A stretch of DNA of 64,000 nt from Micavibrio sp964400125 (GTDB taxonomy: Bacteria > Pseudomonadota > Alphaproteobacteria > Micavibrionales > Micavibrionaceae), in the NCBI GenBank assembly GCA_964400125.1, contig CAYNSR010000014.1, forward strand, positions 6,108 to 70,107, written 5' to 3'. The position numbers were made by a program, and so were the translations under genes. Below the pieces are notes generated by a model. The model was not told the origin of the DNA, made no database searches, and saw nothing but the letters and a program-made list of their open reading frames with translations. This document shows positions 1-8,399 of the stretch, piece after piece. Numbering within the stretch: position 1 is the first letter of the stretch; each line of letters opens with the position of its first letter.

Positions 1-2
1 TG

Positions 3-1943
3 GGCGGGATTGCCATCGCCGTCGGCGCGATGGTGGATGCCTCCATCGTTATGGTAGAAAACGCGCACAGAAAATTATCCGGTCTTTCCCCCGAAGCAAC
101 CAGATCGGAGCGGCAAGCAGCCTTGTTGCTGTCGGCAAAGGAAGTCGGGCCGGGATTGTTCTTCTCACTGCTGATTATTACTGTGTCGTTCCTGCCTGTT
201 TTTGCCCTGACGGGACAGTCGCACCGCCTGTTTGCACCGCTGGCCTACACCAAGACCTACGCGATGGCAGCGGCCAGTTTGTTGTCGGTCACGCTGGTGC
301 CGGTGCTGATGCTCTGGCTGGTGCGCGGAAAAATAAAGCGTGAGGATGAAAACATCATCAATCGGTTCTTTATCAGGTTATACAAACCCGTGCTGGATGC
401 GGCCTTGAAGTTCCCGAAAATGACAATAATTCTGGCGCTGGTCGTTCTGGTCAGCACGGCTTTGCCAGCGAGCAGACTGGGGTCTGAGTTCATGCCGCCT
501 TTGTATGAGGGCAGCCTTCTTTATATGCCGATGACCTTGCCGGGCGCTTCTCCCGCAAAAATGCGCGAAATCCTGCAGGTTACAAACCGCCAGCTCATGG
601 CGATCCCTGAAGTCAGTCATGTCTTCGGCAAGGCAGGCCGCTCCAATTCCGCAACAGATCCAGCGCCCCTGAACATGATTGAGACGTGGGTTGAACTTAA
701 ATCCCGCGACCAATGGCGGGCTGGCCTGACACCTGAAAAACTGATTGCTGAAATGGATCAAAAAGTGCGGCTTCCGGGTATGCGGAATATCTTCGGCAAC
801 CCCATCAAAATTCGCATCGACATGCTGACTACGGGAATCCGCACGCCTGTCGGCGTCAAAATCGCCGGTCCCGACCTGTACGAGATCGACAGACTGACGA
901 AAGAGGTGGAACAGCTTGCGCAGCAGGTTCCGGGAACCCGCAGCGCCGTTGCCGACCGCGTGCAGGGCGGAAAATATATCGAGATTATGCCCGACCGCGA
1001 AAAAATCGCCCGCTATGGCATAGACCTTACGACCGTGCAAACGGTAATCCAGACCGCGCTGGGCGGCATGCAGCTCGATGAAGCCGTAGAAGGACGTGAG
1101 CGTTACCCGATCATGCTGCGTTATGACCGCCCGTACCGTGAACACGTTAACGACCTCAATGAGGTTCTGGTTCCTGCCTCTTCGGGCGCTTATATTCCGC
1201 TTGCGGATATAGCAGATATCCGCGTTGCTGAAGGCCCGGCGATGATTACATCAGAGGATGCCCGCCTGAATGGCTGGGTATTTGTGGACATCATGGACCG
1301 GGATATAGGTTCCTATATCGGGGATTTGCAGGCGAAACTGAAAACACTGGAATTGCCCCCCGGTTATAGCCTGAAACTTTCAGGCCAGTTCGAGCAAATG
1401 CAAGAAGCAAGAGCGCGTTTGTCGATTGCTATTCCGGCAACACTGCTCATCATTCTGACGTTGCTATATTTTCATTTCGGACGATGGGACCGTACGCTGC
1501 TCATCATACTGGCAGTACCGTTCGGCGTTACGGGCGGGTTCTGGTGGGTGTGGCTGGCAGGGTATAATATGTCGGTCGCCGTAGCGGTCGGTTTTATCGC
1601 ACTGGCGGGCATCGCCGTTGAAACAGCAATTGTCATGTTGATTTATATCGACCACCAGATGCGCGATCATCCTCCCGTAACATATGAAGACCTGATTGAA
1701 AATATCAGACACGGCGCGGTACAGCGTGTGCGGCCCAAACTGATGACGGTATCAGTCATTATTCTTGGGTTGATTCCGATTTTCCTGACCGAAGGGCCGG
1801 GGTCGGATGTTATGCGCCGGATTGCCCTGCCGATGGTCGGGGGAATGATTTCCACTACGCTCCTGACCCTTGTACTGATCCCGGTGCTGTATGCGTTGTA
1901 TATAGGAAAGCCCTTTAAATTGTCTGCTGAAAAAAGGAACTAG
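3..1943 (+). CDS. cusA: CusA-type Cu(I)/Ag(I) RND efflux pump, C-terminal part (5' end outside window)
   Basis: Inner-membrane RND subunit of a CusCBA-like tripartite pump that exports Cu(I)/Ag(I). The reading frame is open from base 3, so the gene begins upstream. The first visible residues (GGIAIAVGAMVDASIVM) match TM4, which carries the proton-relay Asp. Further on, the three metal-binding methionines of CusA are all in place, in LLYMPMTLPG, APLNMIET and RIDMLTTGI. The TM11-12 relay Glu (GIAVETA) and Lys (RPKLMT) are also present. This pattern separates Cu/Ag pumps from CzcA-type Zn/Co pumps. A DUF2231 gene follows after 2 nt, so the two are co-transcribed. Identification is firm; metal specificity is inferred from the Met triad. 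Confidence 0.93.
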   Translation, partial: GGIAIAVGAMVDASIVMVENAHRKLSGLSPEATRSERQAALLLSAKEVGPGLFFSLLIITVSFLPVFALTGQSHRLFAPLAYTKTYAMAAASLLSVTLVPVLMLWLVRGKIKREDENIINRFFIRLYKPVLDAALKFPKMTIILALVVLVSTALPASRLGSEFMPPLYEGSLLYMPMTLPGASPAKMREILQVTNRQLMAIPEVSHVFGKAGRSNSATDPAPLNMIETWVELKSRDQWRAGLTPEKLIAEMDQKVRLPGMRNIFGNPIKIRIDMLTTGIRTPVGVKIAGPDLYEIDRLTKEVEQLAQQVPGTRSAVADRVQGGKYIEIMPDREKIARYGIDLTTVQTVIQTALGGMQLDEAVEGRERYPIMLRYDRPYREHVNDLNEVLVPASSGAYIPLADIADIRVAEGPAMITSEDARLNGWVFVDIMDRDIGSYIGDLQAKLKTLELPPGYSLKLSGQFEQMQEARARLSIAIPATLLIILTLLYFHFGRWDRTLLIILAVPFGVTGGFWWVWLAGYNMSVAVAVGFIALAGIAVETAIVMLIYIDHQMRDHPPVTYEDLIENIRHGAVQRVRPKLMTVSVIILGLIPIFLTEGPGSDVMRRIALPMVGGMISTTLLTLVLIPVLYALYIGKPFKLSAEKRN

Positions 1944-1945
1944 GC

Positions 1946-2473
1946 ATGATTATCGATATTCAACCCAACTGGCACCCTGTTTTTGTGCATTTTACCGTGA
2001 GCTTGCTATTTATGGCCGTGCTTTTGTTTTTAATCGCCGCAATCCTTCGGAAGGAACCACTGCATAGCCAGCTTGCCACTGTTGCCCGCTGGAATTTATG
2101 GCTGGGAGCGGCCATGACAGTCGGTACGGTGCTGGCAGGACTTTATGCTTTTGACACCGTCGACCACAACAGGGAAGAGCAACATCTGGCTATGCTTGAT
2201 CACCGTCAATGGGCCCTGAGCACCGCTGCCTTATTTCTGGTGCTGGCGGCTTGGTTGTTGTTTATGGCCGTGCGAGGCAAGACTGCTTTTACAGGTTTTC
2301 GTCATTACATCTTTGTTACCTTTATGGTTATCGCCGGGCTAATGCTGGCTGTCACCGGATACAAGGGCGGCGAACTGGTTTATCGTCACGGTCTGGGCGT
2401 TCTATCCGCCCCCGTGATGGATAAGGAACACCATGAATATGGGAATCATGAACATGGCGAACATCATCACTAA
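1946..2473 (+). CDS. DUF2231 membrane protein with His-rich tail
   Basis: A 175-aa inner-membrane protein with four predicted helices and the N-terminal HPVFVHFTVSLL motif of the DUF2231 family. Its C-terminus ends in a His-rich tail (HHEYGNHEHGEHHH) that could bind metal. The start codon lies 2 nt after the cusA stop, with the Shine-Dalgarno sequence AAAAGGA inside the end of cusA, so translation is probably coupled. DUF2231 genes often sit in metal-resistance clusters, but no biochemical role is established. The His tail and the neighbour suggest a part in copper or silver handling. Confidence 0.8.
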   Translation: MIIDIQPNWHPVFVHFTVSLLFMAVLLFLIAAILRKEPLHSQLATVARWNLWLGAAMTVGTVLAGLYAFDTVDHNREEQHLAMLDHRQWALSTAALFLVLAAWLLFMAVRGKTAFTGFRHYIFVTFMVIAGLMLAVTGYKGGELVYRHGLGVLSAPVMDKEHHEYGNHEHGEHHH

Positions 2474-2488
2474 AAGAGGAGAAAACAC

Positions 2489-2569
2489 ATGAAGACTCCG
2501 ATGGATGTAGTTATTAAGGAACAGCGATGGAAAAAGGCTGGAATGGTACGGGTGGCCAAAGCGGCCTGA
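2489..2569 (+). CDS. Small ORF (26 aa) after the copper operon
   Basis: It begins MKTPMDVVIKEQRW and is preceded by a strong Shine-Dalgarno sequence (AGAGGA, 2475-2480) with normal spacing, 15 nt after the DUF2231 stop. The peptide is short, basic and without a hydrophobic segment. It may be a real small protein of the metal operon or the 5' stub of a deleted gene, because repeat-like debris follows. I recognise no family. Confidence 0.35.
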   Translation: MKTPMDVVIKEQRWKKAGMVRVAKAA

Positions 2570-2588
2570 ATTCCCTGTTCCGGAATTA

Positions 2589-2607
2589 TTACCGCTTGAA
2601 GCGGTAA
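2589..2607. other. Short perfect hairpin
   Basis: TTACCGC and GCGGTAA form a 7-bp stem around a 5-nt loop, 20 nt after the small ORF. No T-tract follows on either strand, so it is at best a weak or Rho-assisted end of the copper operon transcript. Confidence 0.35.
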
Positions 2608-2694
2608 CTAGGACAAGTGCTTAATATTCCTCGCCTCTTGGTTGGCTGACCGTGGCATTGCCAAGCTGGAAAATTACCGAAAAATAAAAGGGGA

Positions 2695-2727
2695 CAGTTG
2701 AACGTTTTTCCCAAGGCCAGTTGAACG
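2695..2727. repeat. Direct repeat CAGTTGAACG (two copies, 23 nt apart)
   Basis: CAGTTGAACG occurs at 2695-2704 and 2718-2727, each followed by T-rich sequence. Repeated short boxes of this kind occur at ends of some insertion sequences. No transposase is visible, so this is probably debris at the border between the copper operon and the tRNA. Confidence 0.35.
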
Positions 2728-2774
2728 CTTTTTGTGGATGAATTTGAATTTTCTTTTATTATCAAATGATTAAA

Positions 2775-2850
2775 TGGTGACTGCGGTGGGGGTCGAACCC
2801 ACGACCACCTGATTAAAAGTCAGGTGCTCTACCAACTGAGCTACGCAGTC
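2775..2850 (-). tRNA. tRNA-Lys (anticodon TTT), CCA encoded
   Basis: On the minus strand a full cloverleaf can be drawn. It has the acceptor stem GACTGCG/CGCAGTC, a D-arm with AGTTGGTA, the anticodon stem CCTGA/TCAGG around CTTTTAA, and a T-arm with TTCGACC. The discriminator A (2778) is followed by an encoded CCA (2777-2775). Length is 76 nt including CCA. Confidence 0.97.
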
Positions 2851-2979
2851 ATGTGTGGCGTATGTTTTGCCTGTAGACCGCTGGAAAATATGGACTTTCC
2901 GGGCAGACGTCAAGGGTTTAATCATAAAACACTGAAATACCCCCAAAGCCCCCGGAAAACGCGAAAAAACCGGGAGTTT

Positions 2980-3510
2980 TCAGGCGCGTCCGTATTTGCT
3001 TTTCAGCAGCATTTCCACCGCCGGGGTGACCACCTCGCCGACATCCCCGCCAAGGGAGAATATCTCCTTGACGAAGGAGGACGAAACGAACTGCCACTTA
3101 TCCGCCGCCATCAGGAACACGGTTTCAATATTCGGGTCCAACCGCGCGTTCATGCCGGTCATCTGGAATTCAAACTCGAAATCCGAGGTGGCGCGCAACC
3201 CCCTGATAATGCAAGACGCATACATATCCCGCGCAAAATGCACCAGCAAATTGTCAAACGGCAGCACATCGATGTCGCAATATTTTTCGTACATGGTGGC
3301 GACATCGGCTTTGACCATGGAAACACGCTCCTCGACACTGAACAGCGGGCCTTTTTTGTTATTGGCAGCCACACCGATAATCAGGCGATCCACCAGCTTG
3401 CTCGCCCGCTTTATCAGGTGCAAATGCCCCTTTGTGATCGGGTCAAAGGTGCCGGGATAGACGCCGATGATGTATTTACCGTTTTTTTCGCGCGGGGATG
3501 TTTCCGTCAT
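2980..3510 (-). CDS. coaD: Phosphopantetheine adenylyltransferase
   Basis: Transfers AMP from ATP to 4'-phosphopantetheine, giving dephospho-CoA in coenzyme A synthesis. The 176-aa product has the nucleotidyltransferase signature GVYPGTFDPITKGH (T/HxGH-type motif at residues 26-29), the RGLRATSDFEFEFQM substrate loop and the C-terminal VSSSFVKEI motif. It has a short N-terminal extension of about 12 residues compared with E. coli CoaD. Its ATG overlaps the gyrA stop codon (ATGA), so it is translated downstream of gyrA, a pairing common in alphaproteobacteria. Confidence 0.97.
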   Translation of the reverse strand: MTETSPREKNGKYIIGVYPGTFDPITKGHLHLIKRASKLVDRLIIGVAANNKKGPLFSVEERVSMVKADVATMYEKYCDIDVLPFDNLLVHFARDMYASCIIRGLRATSDFEFEFQMTGMNARLDPNIETVFLMAADKWQFVSSSFVKEIFSLGGDVGEVVTPAVEMLLKSKYGRA

Positions 3511-6257
3511 TGAACGGTATCGCTCCCGTCGCCATCGGTTTCATCATCGTCGTCGTCTTCATTAATCAACCAGGCCACGGACACGACCTTTTCATCTTCC
3601 GCAACCTTGAAAAGGGTAACCCCTTGCGCACTGCGACCGGTGAAGCGGACATCGCGGACCGGCGTGCGGATCAACTGGCCACCATCGGTAACCAGCATAA
3701 TCTGGTGTTCATCCGTCACCGGGAAGGTTGCGACGACCTGCGCCCCGTTCTTCGCGGTCAGGCCCATATTGGCCACACCCTGCCCGCCGCGCCCCGATAT
3801 GCGGTATTCATAGGCGGAGGTGCGCTTGCCGAAGCCCTTGACCGTGACGGTCAAAAGGAATTGTTCGCTCGCCTGCATTTCGCGGAAACGCTCTTCGGAC
3901 AATTCGATCCCGGCGCTGCCCTCTTCAAATTCCACGCCCTCATCGTCGGCACCGCGCAATTTTCCGGCCATTTTCAGGTAGGCATTGCGTTCATCCGGCG
4001 TTGCCTCGACATGTTTCAGGATCGACATTGAAATAACTTCGTCCTTTACATCGGACTTGTTCTTGCCCTTGCCGGGTTCGGCCAGCCTGACGCCACGCAC
4101 CCCGGTCGAGGTCCGGCCTGCAAAAACGCGCACATCGGACACCGGGAAACGGATCGCCCGCCCCTGCGCCGTCGCCAGCAAAATATCTTCATCCTCATGT
4201 GCGATCTTAACCGCGACCAGCTTCTCGCCCTCTTCCTCCAGCTTCATGGCAATCAGACCGTTGGAACGGATGGAACGGAAATCGGAGAGTTTATTGCGGC
4301 GGACATTGCCATGCGATGTGGCAAAAATAATATCCATTTCGTCCCACATTTCTTCGTTCTCGGGGGAGCGCATGATAACGGACATGTTTTCGCCTTCCTC
4401 CAGCGGAAACATGTTAATCAGCGCCTTGCCCCGCGCCTGCGGCGTCCCCAACGGCAATTGCCAGACCTTCAGCTTGTGAACGATCCCCTTGGAGGTAAAG
4501 CACAGCAACGGCGTGTGGGTGGAGGCCACAAACATTTCAGAAACGAAATCCTCATCCTTCAGTCCCGTCCCCGACCGCCCCTTACCGCCGCGCCTTTGCG
4601 CCCGGTAGGTTGCCAGCGGCACACGTTTGGCGTAACCGCCATGCGTGATGGTCACGACCATATCTTCACGCTGGATCAGATCCTCGATATCTTCCTCGAA
4701 TTCGGAATCGATAATCTCCGTCCGGCGCGGTGTGGAAAAACGGGCCTTTACATCCACCAGTTCGTTGCGCATCACCACCATCAATTTTTCACGACTGGAC
4801 AGGATGGCCAGATATTCAGCGATCGCGTCGGTGATTTCCTTCAACTCGTCCCCGATCTTGCCGCGTTCAAGCCCGGTCAGGCGATGCAGGCGCAGGTCGA
4901 GAATGGCTTTGGCCTGAATCTCAGACATCTGGTATGTGCCCGCATCATCAACCGCGTATTCCGGATCGTCGATCAGGGCAATCAGCGGCGCGATATCATG
5001 CACCGGCCAGCGTTTCGCCAGCAATGCCTCACGCGCCACGCCAGGATCGCGCGCACCCCGGATCAGGGCAATAATTTCATCAATATTGGCAACAGCAATC
5101 GCCAGACCTGCCAAAACATGCGCCCGGTCGCGGGCCTTGCCCAGTTCAAAAATCGTGCGGCGGGTAATGACCTCCTCACGAAATTTCAGGAAGGCATGGA
5201 TGAAGTCGCGCAAAATCAGCGTCTGCGGGCGGCCATGGTTTAACGCCAGCATATTGCAGGGAAACGTGGTTTGCAGCGATGTGTGCTTGTATAACTGGTT
5301 CAACACCACATCGGCATTGGCCCCGCGCTTGAGTTCAATCACGATCCGCACACCGTCGCGGTCGGATTCATCGCGCACCTCGGCCATATCCTCGACGATT
5401 TTTTCACGCCCTACCTCGCCAAGACGCTCAAGCAGGCGACCCTTGTTTACCTGATAAGGAACCTCATGCACGATGATGGCTTCACGCTTGTCGCGAATAT
5501 CCTCGACCGAGCATTTGGCCCGCATCGGCACCGACCCGTTGCCGGTCATGTAGGCGGCCCTGATACCCATACGGCCCAGAATTTGCCCGCCGGTCGGGAA
5601 ATCCGGACCCGGGATAATCCCCATCAGATCTTCGTTGGTGATCTCCGGGTTGTCGATCATCGCGCAGCAGGCATCTACCACCTCACCCAGATTGTGCGGC
5701 GGGATATTGGTCGCCATGCCGACGGCAATACCGCCCGCCCCGTTCACCAGCAGGTTTGGAATACGCGCAGGCAGAACGACGGGTTCCAGCAGAGATTCAT
5801 CGTAGTTCGGGCGCCATTCGACCGTGTCCTTGTCGATATCGTCCAGCATCGCTTCCGCCGGTTTCGACAGGCGAGCCTCGGTATAACGCATTGCCGCAGC
5901 ACGGTCGCCATCCATGGAACCGAAGTTCCCCTGACCGTCGATCAGCGGCAGGCGGAGGGAAAAATCCTGCGCCATCCGCACCATGGCTTCATAAATCGCA
6001 GAATCGCCATGCGGGTGGTATTTACCCATGACGTCACCGACGATCCGGGCAGATTTTTTATAGGGCTTGTCGGAGGCATAGCCCCCTTCTTTCATCGCAT
6101 AGAAAATACGGCGATGAACCGGCTTCAATCCATCCCGCACATCCGGTAAAGCCCTGCTGACGATGACGCTCATGGCGTAATCGAGGTAGGATTTTTTCAT
6201 CTCGTCTTCGAGTGTGATGGACGGGATATCGGGAGTGGTCACGGCTGAATCGGTCAT
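3507..6257 (-). CDS. gyrA: DNA gyrase subunit A
   Basis: Catalytic breakage-reunion subunit of the type II topoisomerase that supercoils DNA. I chose the ATG at 6257 (MTDSAVTTPDIP) because AAGGG precedes it and gyrases usually begin near here; an upstream in-frame start at 6314 would add 19 poorly conserved residues. The active-site tyrosine is Y125 (AAMRYTEARL) and the GyrA-box is QRRGGKG. The quinolone-determining segment reads GDSAIYEAMVRM, with Ser at E. coli position 83 and Glu in place of Asp at position 87. The C-terminus is a long acidic tail (NEDDDDDETDGDG). It overlaps coaD by 4 nt. Confidence 0.98.
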   Translation of the reverse strand: MTDSAVTTPDIPSITLEDEMKKSYLDYAMSVIVSRALPDVRDGLKPVHRRIFYAMKEGGYASDKPYKKSARIVGDVMGKYHPHGDSAIYEAMVRMAQDFSLRLPLIDGQGNFGSMDGDRAAAMRYTEARLSKPAEAMLDDIDKDTVEWRPNYDESLLEPVVLPARIPNLLVNGAGGIAVGMATNIPPHNLGEVVDACCAMIDNPEITNEDLMGIIPGPDFPTGGQILGRMGIRAAYMTGNGSVPMRAKCSVEDIRDKREAIIVHEVPYQVNKGRLLERLGEVGREKIVEDMAEVRDESDRDGVRIVIELKRGANADVVLNQLYKHTSLQTTFPCNMLALNHGRPQTLILRDFIHAFLKFREEVITRRTIFELGKARDRAHVLAGLAIAVANIDEIIALIRGARDPGVAREALLAKRWPVHDIAPLIALIDDPEYAVDDAGTYQMSEIQAKAILDLRLHRLTGLERGKIGDELKEITDAIAEYLAILSSREKLMVVMRNELVDVKARFSTPRRTEIIDSEFEEDIEDLIQREDMVVTITHGGYAKRVPLATYRAQRRGGKGRSGTGLKDEDFVSEMFVASTHTPLLCFTSKGIVHKLKVWQLPLGTPQARGKALINMFPLEEGENMSVIMRSPENEEMWDEMDIIFATSHGNVRRNKLSDFRSIRSNGLIAMKLEEEGEKLVAVKIAHEDEDILLATAQGRAIRFPVSDVRVFAGRTSTGVRGVRLAEPGKGKNKSDVKDEVISMSILKHVEATPDERNAYLKMAGKLRGADDEGVEFEEGSAGIELSEERFREMQASEQFLLTVTVKGFGKRTSAYEYRISGRGGQGVANMGLTAKNGAQVVATFPVTDEHQIMLVTDGGQLIRTPVRDVRFTGRSAQGVTLFKVAEDEKVVSVAWLINEDDDDDETDGDGSDTVQ

Positions 6258-6320
6258 AAATTTACCCTTGCTTGTAAGACCTGATTTTGTAGCAGTTTCA
6301 CGTCCGTAAAACAACTAAAA

Positions 6321-6350
6321 ACAAGGCCTTATGCAAGGCATAAGCCATTG
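6321..6350 (-). terminator. Probable Rho-independent terminator of the DUF2059 gene
   Basis: On the minus strand GGCTTATGC, a CTT loop and GCATAAGGCC form a stem with one bulge, followed by TTGTTTTT. It lies between the DUF2059 gene and gyrA, which run in the same direction, so it would separate the two transcripts. Confidence 0.5.
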
Positions 6351-6413
6351 ATTTTTATATGATTTTTAGCATCATATTACGGGATGTAACCACGGGTCCG
6401 CGTTTCTTCCGGA

Positions 6414-6875
6414 CTACGGTGCGGCGGGGGCCGGAACAATCTTGTCCGGCGGGCCGCCGGTTTTTTCAGCCATCAGGGCGGCATCCAGCATCCGGATGAT
6501 TTCGGGCTGCAATTTTTCCTGATATTGCGGCAATTTTGCACCGATTGCGCGGGCCTCGGCCGAGCCGAAATATTCCACCATCTTTTCCAGCTCCGTGACG
6601 GTGAACAATTCCGCCATGGTTTCGATCGACAGCTTTTCAAGCGCCTTGTAATCAAACGCCCTGTCTACCAGACGCATCAGCCGTTCCTTGTCCATCGGCG
6701 GCAGGCCGTGTGATACAATCCTGACGGCCTCATCAACTTGCGCCCGCGCAGGACGGATCGTATTCATCTCCGTCGCCAGTTCCAGACGCCGGGCCTTGTC
6801 ACCCATATCCTGCGCCATGACGGGGAAAGACAAGCCAAAACAAAGCAGCAGGAGTACAAAAACAATGCGGAACAT
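6414..6875 (-). CDS. Secreted DUF2059 protein
   Basis: A 153-aa periplasmic protein of the DUF2059 family, function unknown. The ATG at 6875 (MFRIVFVLLLL) is preferred because GAGGG lies 6 nt upstream; ATG 6887 and TTG 6896 are in-frame alternatives. The signal peptide ends after FPVMAQ. The mature part is helical and contains the family motif TVTELEKMVEYFGSAEARAI. The C-terminus is Pro/Ala-rich. It stands alone between gyrA and the methyltransferase. Confidence 0.75.
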   Translation of the reverse strand: MFRIVFVLLLLCFGLSFPVMAQDMGDKARRLELATEMNTIRPARAQVDEAVRIVSHGLPPMDKERLMRLVDRAFDYKALEKLSIETMAELFTVTELEKMVEYFGSAEARAIGAKLPQYQEKLQPEIIRMLDAALMAEKTGGPPDKIVPAPAAP

Positions 6876-6964
6876 ACAAACCCTCATAATTGGCAAAAAC
6901 GGCTGGACAGCGACCTTGTCTAACTTATCGGAATATTGTGAAAAGACAAAGGCAGTCCTTGATT

Positions 6965-7624
6965 TTAGAACCCCGGATGGGGTTTTGTCGGGTTAAACTG
7001 GATGGCAACATAATCCCATGTCACATCGCCGCGCCCCAGGTGATCCGGCCTTGTATCCAAAACTGCGGTTTTTGCACCGTGCTGCGCAGCCAGATCCTGC
7101 ACCTCTTCAACGGATGTGTCGAACATGGGTCGGTCAGCCGGGCTGGGGCCATGACGCAAGCTGATATAGGCGGTCGCATTGGGATACGCACGGTCATCCA
7201 TAAACGCAATGGTCCGTTCGCGCTCTTTTGTATCCAGATGCATCCATACGGCGCTCATAAGGTAAAAATCGAAGCCCAGAGCCATTTGTTTGACACGGCG
7301 CAGATCCGGAATCTGGTCTTCAACATAAGTGACACGACCCGCGTATAAATTTTTATCCCAGGCATTACGGATCATTTCCATCGAAGCATCCGCGCCAATC
7401 ACGCGAAATCCGCGCGATGCCAGCCAGAAAGCATCCCTGCCGCTGCCGCAGCCCAGATCAAGAGCTACCGGGGCCCTGCGTGCAGGCTTCATCGGCAGGA
7501 TACGGTCTATGCCTGACAGGACATCGGGAGTATTCAGGCTGTTATACGCCACGCATAATTTATTCGCCTGCGCATCATAAGCCGCAACGCTTTTCACCGC
7601 ATTTGCGTTCATTGCCGACAACAC
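6965..7624 (-). CDS. Class I SAM-dependent methyltransferase
   Basis: Contains the SAM-binding glycine motif LDLGCGSGRDAFWLA, then the acidic residue of motif II (VIGADAS) and a SAVWMHLD motif IV/post-I segment. Product is 219 aa; the substrate cannot be read from sequence. The GTG at 7624 lies 2 nt after the ssb stop, and an ATG at 7612 is the alternative start. Either way it is the second gene of an ssb operon. Confidence 0.85.
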   Translation of the reverse strand: MLSAMNANAVKSVAAYDAQANKLCVAYNSLNTPDVLSGIDRILPMKPARRAPVALDLGCGSGRDAFWLASRGFRVIGADASMEMIRNAWDKNLYAGRVTYVEDQIPDLRRVKQMALGFDFYLMSAVWMHLDTKERERTIAFMDDRAYPNATAYISLRHGPSPADRPMFDTSVEEVQDLAAQHGAKTAVLDTRPDHLGRGDVTWDYVAIQFNPTKPHPGF

Positions 7625-7626
7625 CC

Positions 7627-8109
7627 CTAGAACGGAATTTCATCCTCGAATTCATCGACCTTGGCCGCTGTGGCCGCGCCGCCGCCCGAAGATGCGCGGG
7701 CCGGAGCAGCGCTGTAGGCGGACTGGTCCATATCGCTGGCACCGTAACCGCCGCTGCTGCCGCCTTTGGAATCGAGCATGGTCAGTTCTCCACGAAACGG
7801 TTTGATGACGACTTCGGTGGTGTATTGCGGTACGCCGTCTTTTTCCCATTTGCGGGTTTCGAGCTGACCTTCGATATAGAGCTTCGCGCCCTTCTTCACA
7901 TATTTTTCAACGACGCCGACAATGTTTTGGTTGAAGACGACAACCTTGTGCCATTGCGTCCGTTCCTGACGTTCGCCGCTTTTATCTTTCCAGCTTTCCG
8001 ATGTGGCAAGCGACAGGTTGGCAACCCGGTCGCCCGACTGCATGTTGCGAATTTCAGGCTCGACCCCGACATTACCAATCAGGATGACTTTATTGACGCT
8101 ACCGGCCAT
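7627..8109 (-). CDS. ssb: Single-stranded DNA-binding protein
   Basis: Coats ssDNA in replication, repair and recombination. The N-terminal OB fold covers residues 1-110 (VNKVILIGNVG, WHKVVVFN, YIEGQLETRKW). A Gly/Ser/Ala linker follows, and the C-terminal tip DEFEDEIPF is the partner-binding acidic tail. At 160 aa the length is normal. No SOS box is visible upstream, although uvrA lies one gene away on the other strand and has one. Confidence 0.97.
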   Translation of the reverse strand: MAGSVNKVILIGNVGVEPEIRNMQSGDRVANLSLATSESWKDKSGERQERTQWHKVVVFNQNIVGVVEKYVKKGAKLYIEGQLETRKWEKDGVPQYTTEVVIKPFRGELTMLDSKGGSSGGYGASDMDQSAYSAAPARASSGGGAATAAKVDEFEDEIPF

Positions 8110-8399
8110 GGCGCTTCTCCACTGTAAGGCATGAATGTTTTGAGGTGACTAGTTATAACCAAGACACGCGCAGTGAAAAGGGGTTTTGTAGAACCATCCC
8201 CCGCACCTGTTTTTTGCAAATCTTTTCATAACCTCGCAAGGGTTTGATAATTAACGATATATTTATCTTTTACCTTGAAAGTCCCTGTTATGCGCGTACA
8301 CTGGTTGAACGAAAAAAAGATGCAGACGGCAAAAACAAAAGAACCGCTGCATTAAAAAAAATACTGAACAGAGAAAAAACGATCTGGGAGATCACTGTA

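Noticed and set aside
378..1145. 255-codon minus-strand reading frame opposite cusA
   Set aside because: Antisense shadow of a well-conserved gene, with no Shine-Dalgarno sequence or family motif.
4197..5243. 348-codon plus-strand reading frame opposite gyrA
   Set aside because: It is the antisense shadow of gyrA; GC-rich third positions keep it open, and the product is low-complexity Arg/His/Gln-rich.
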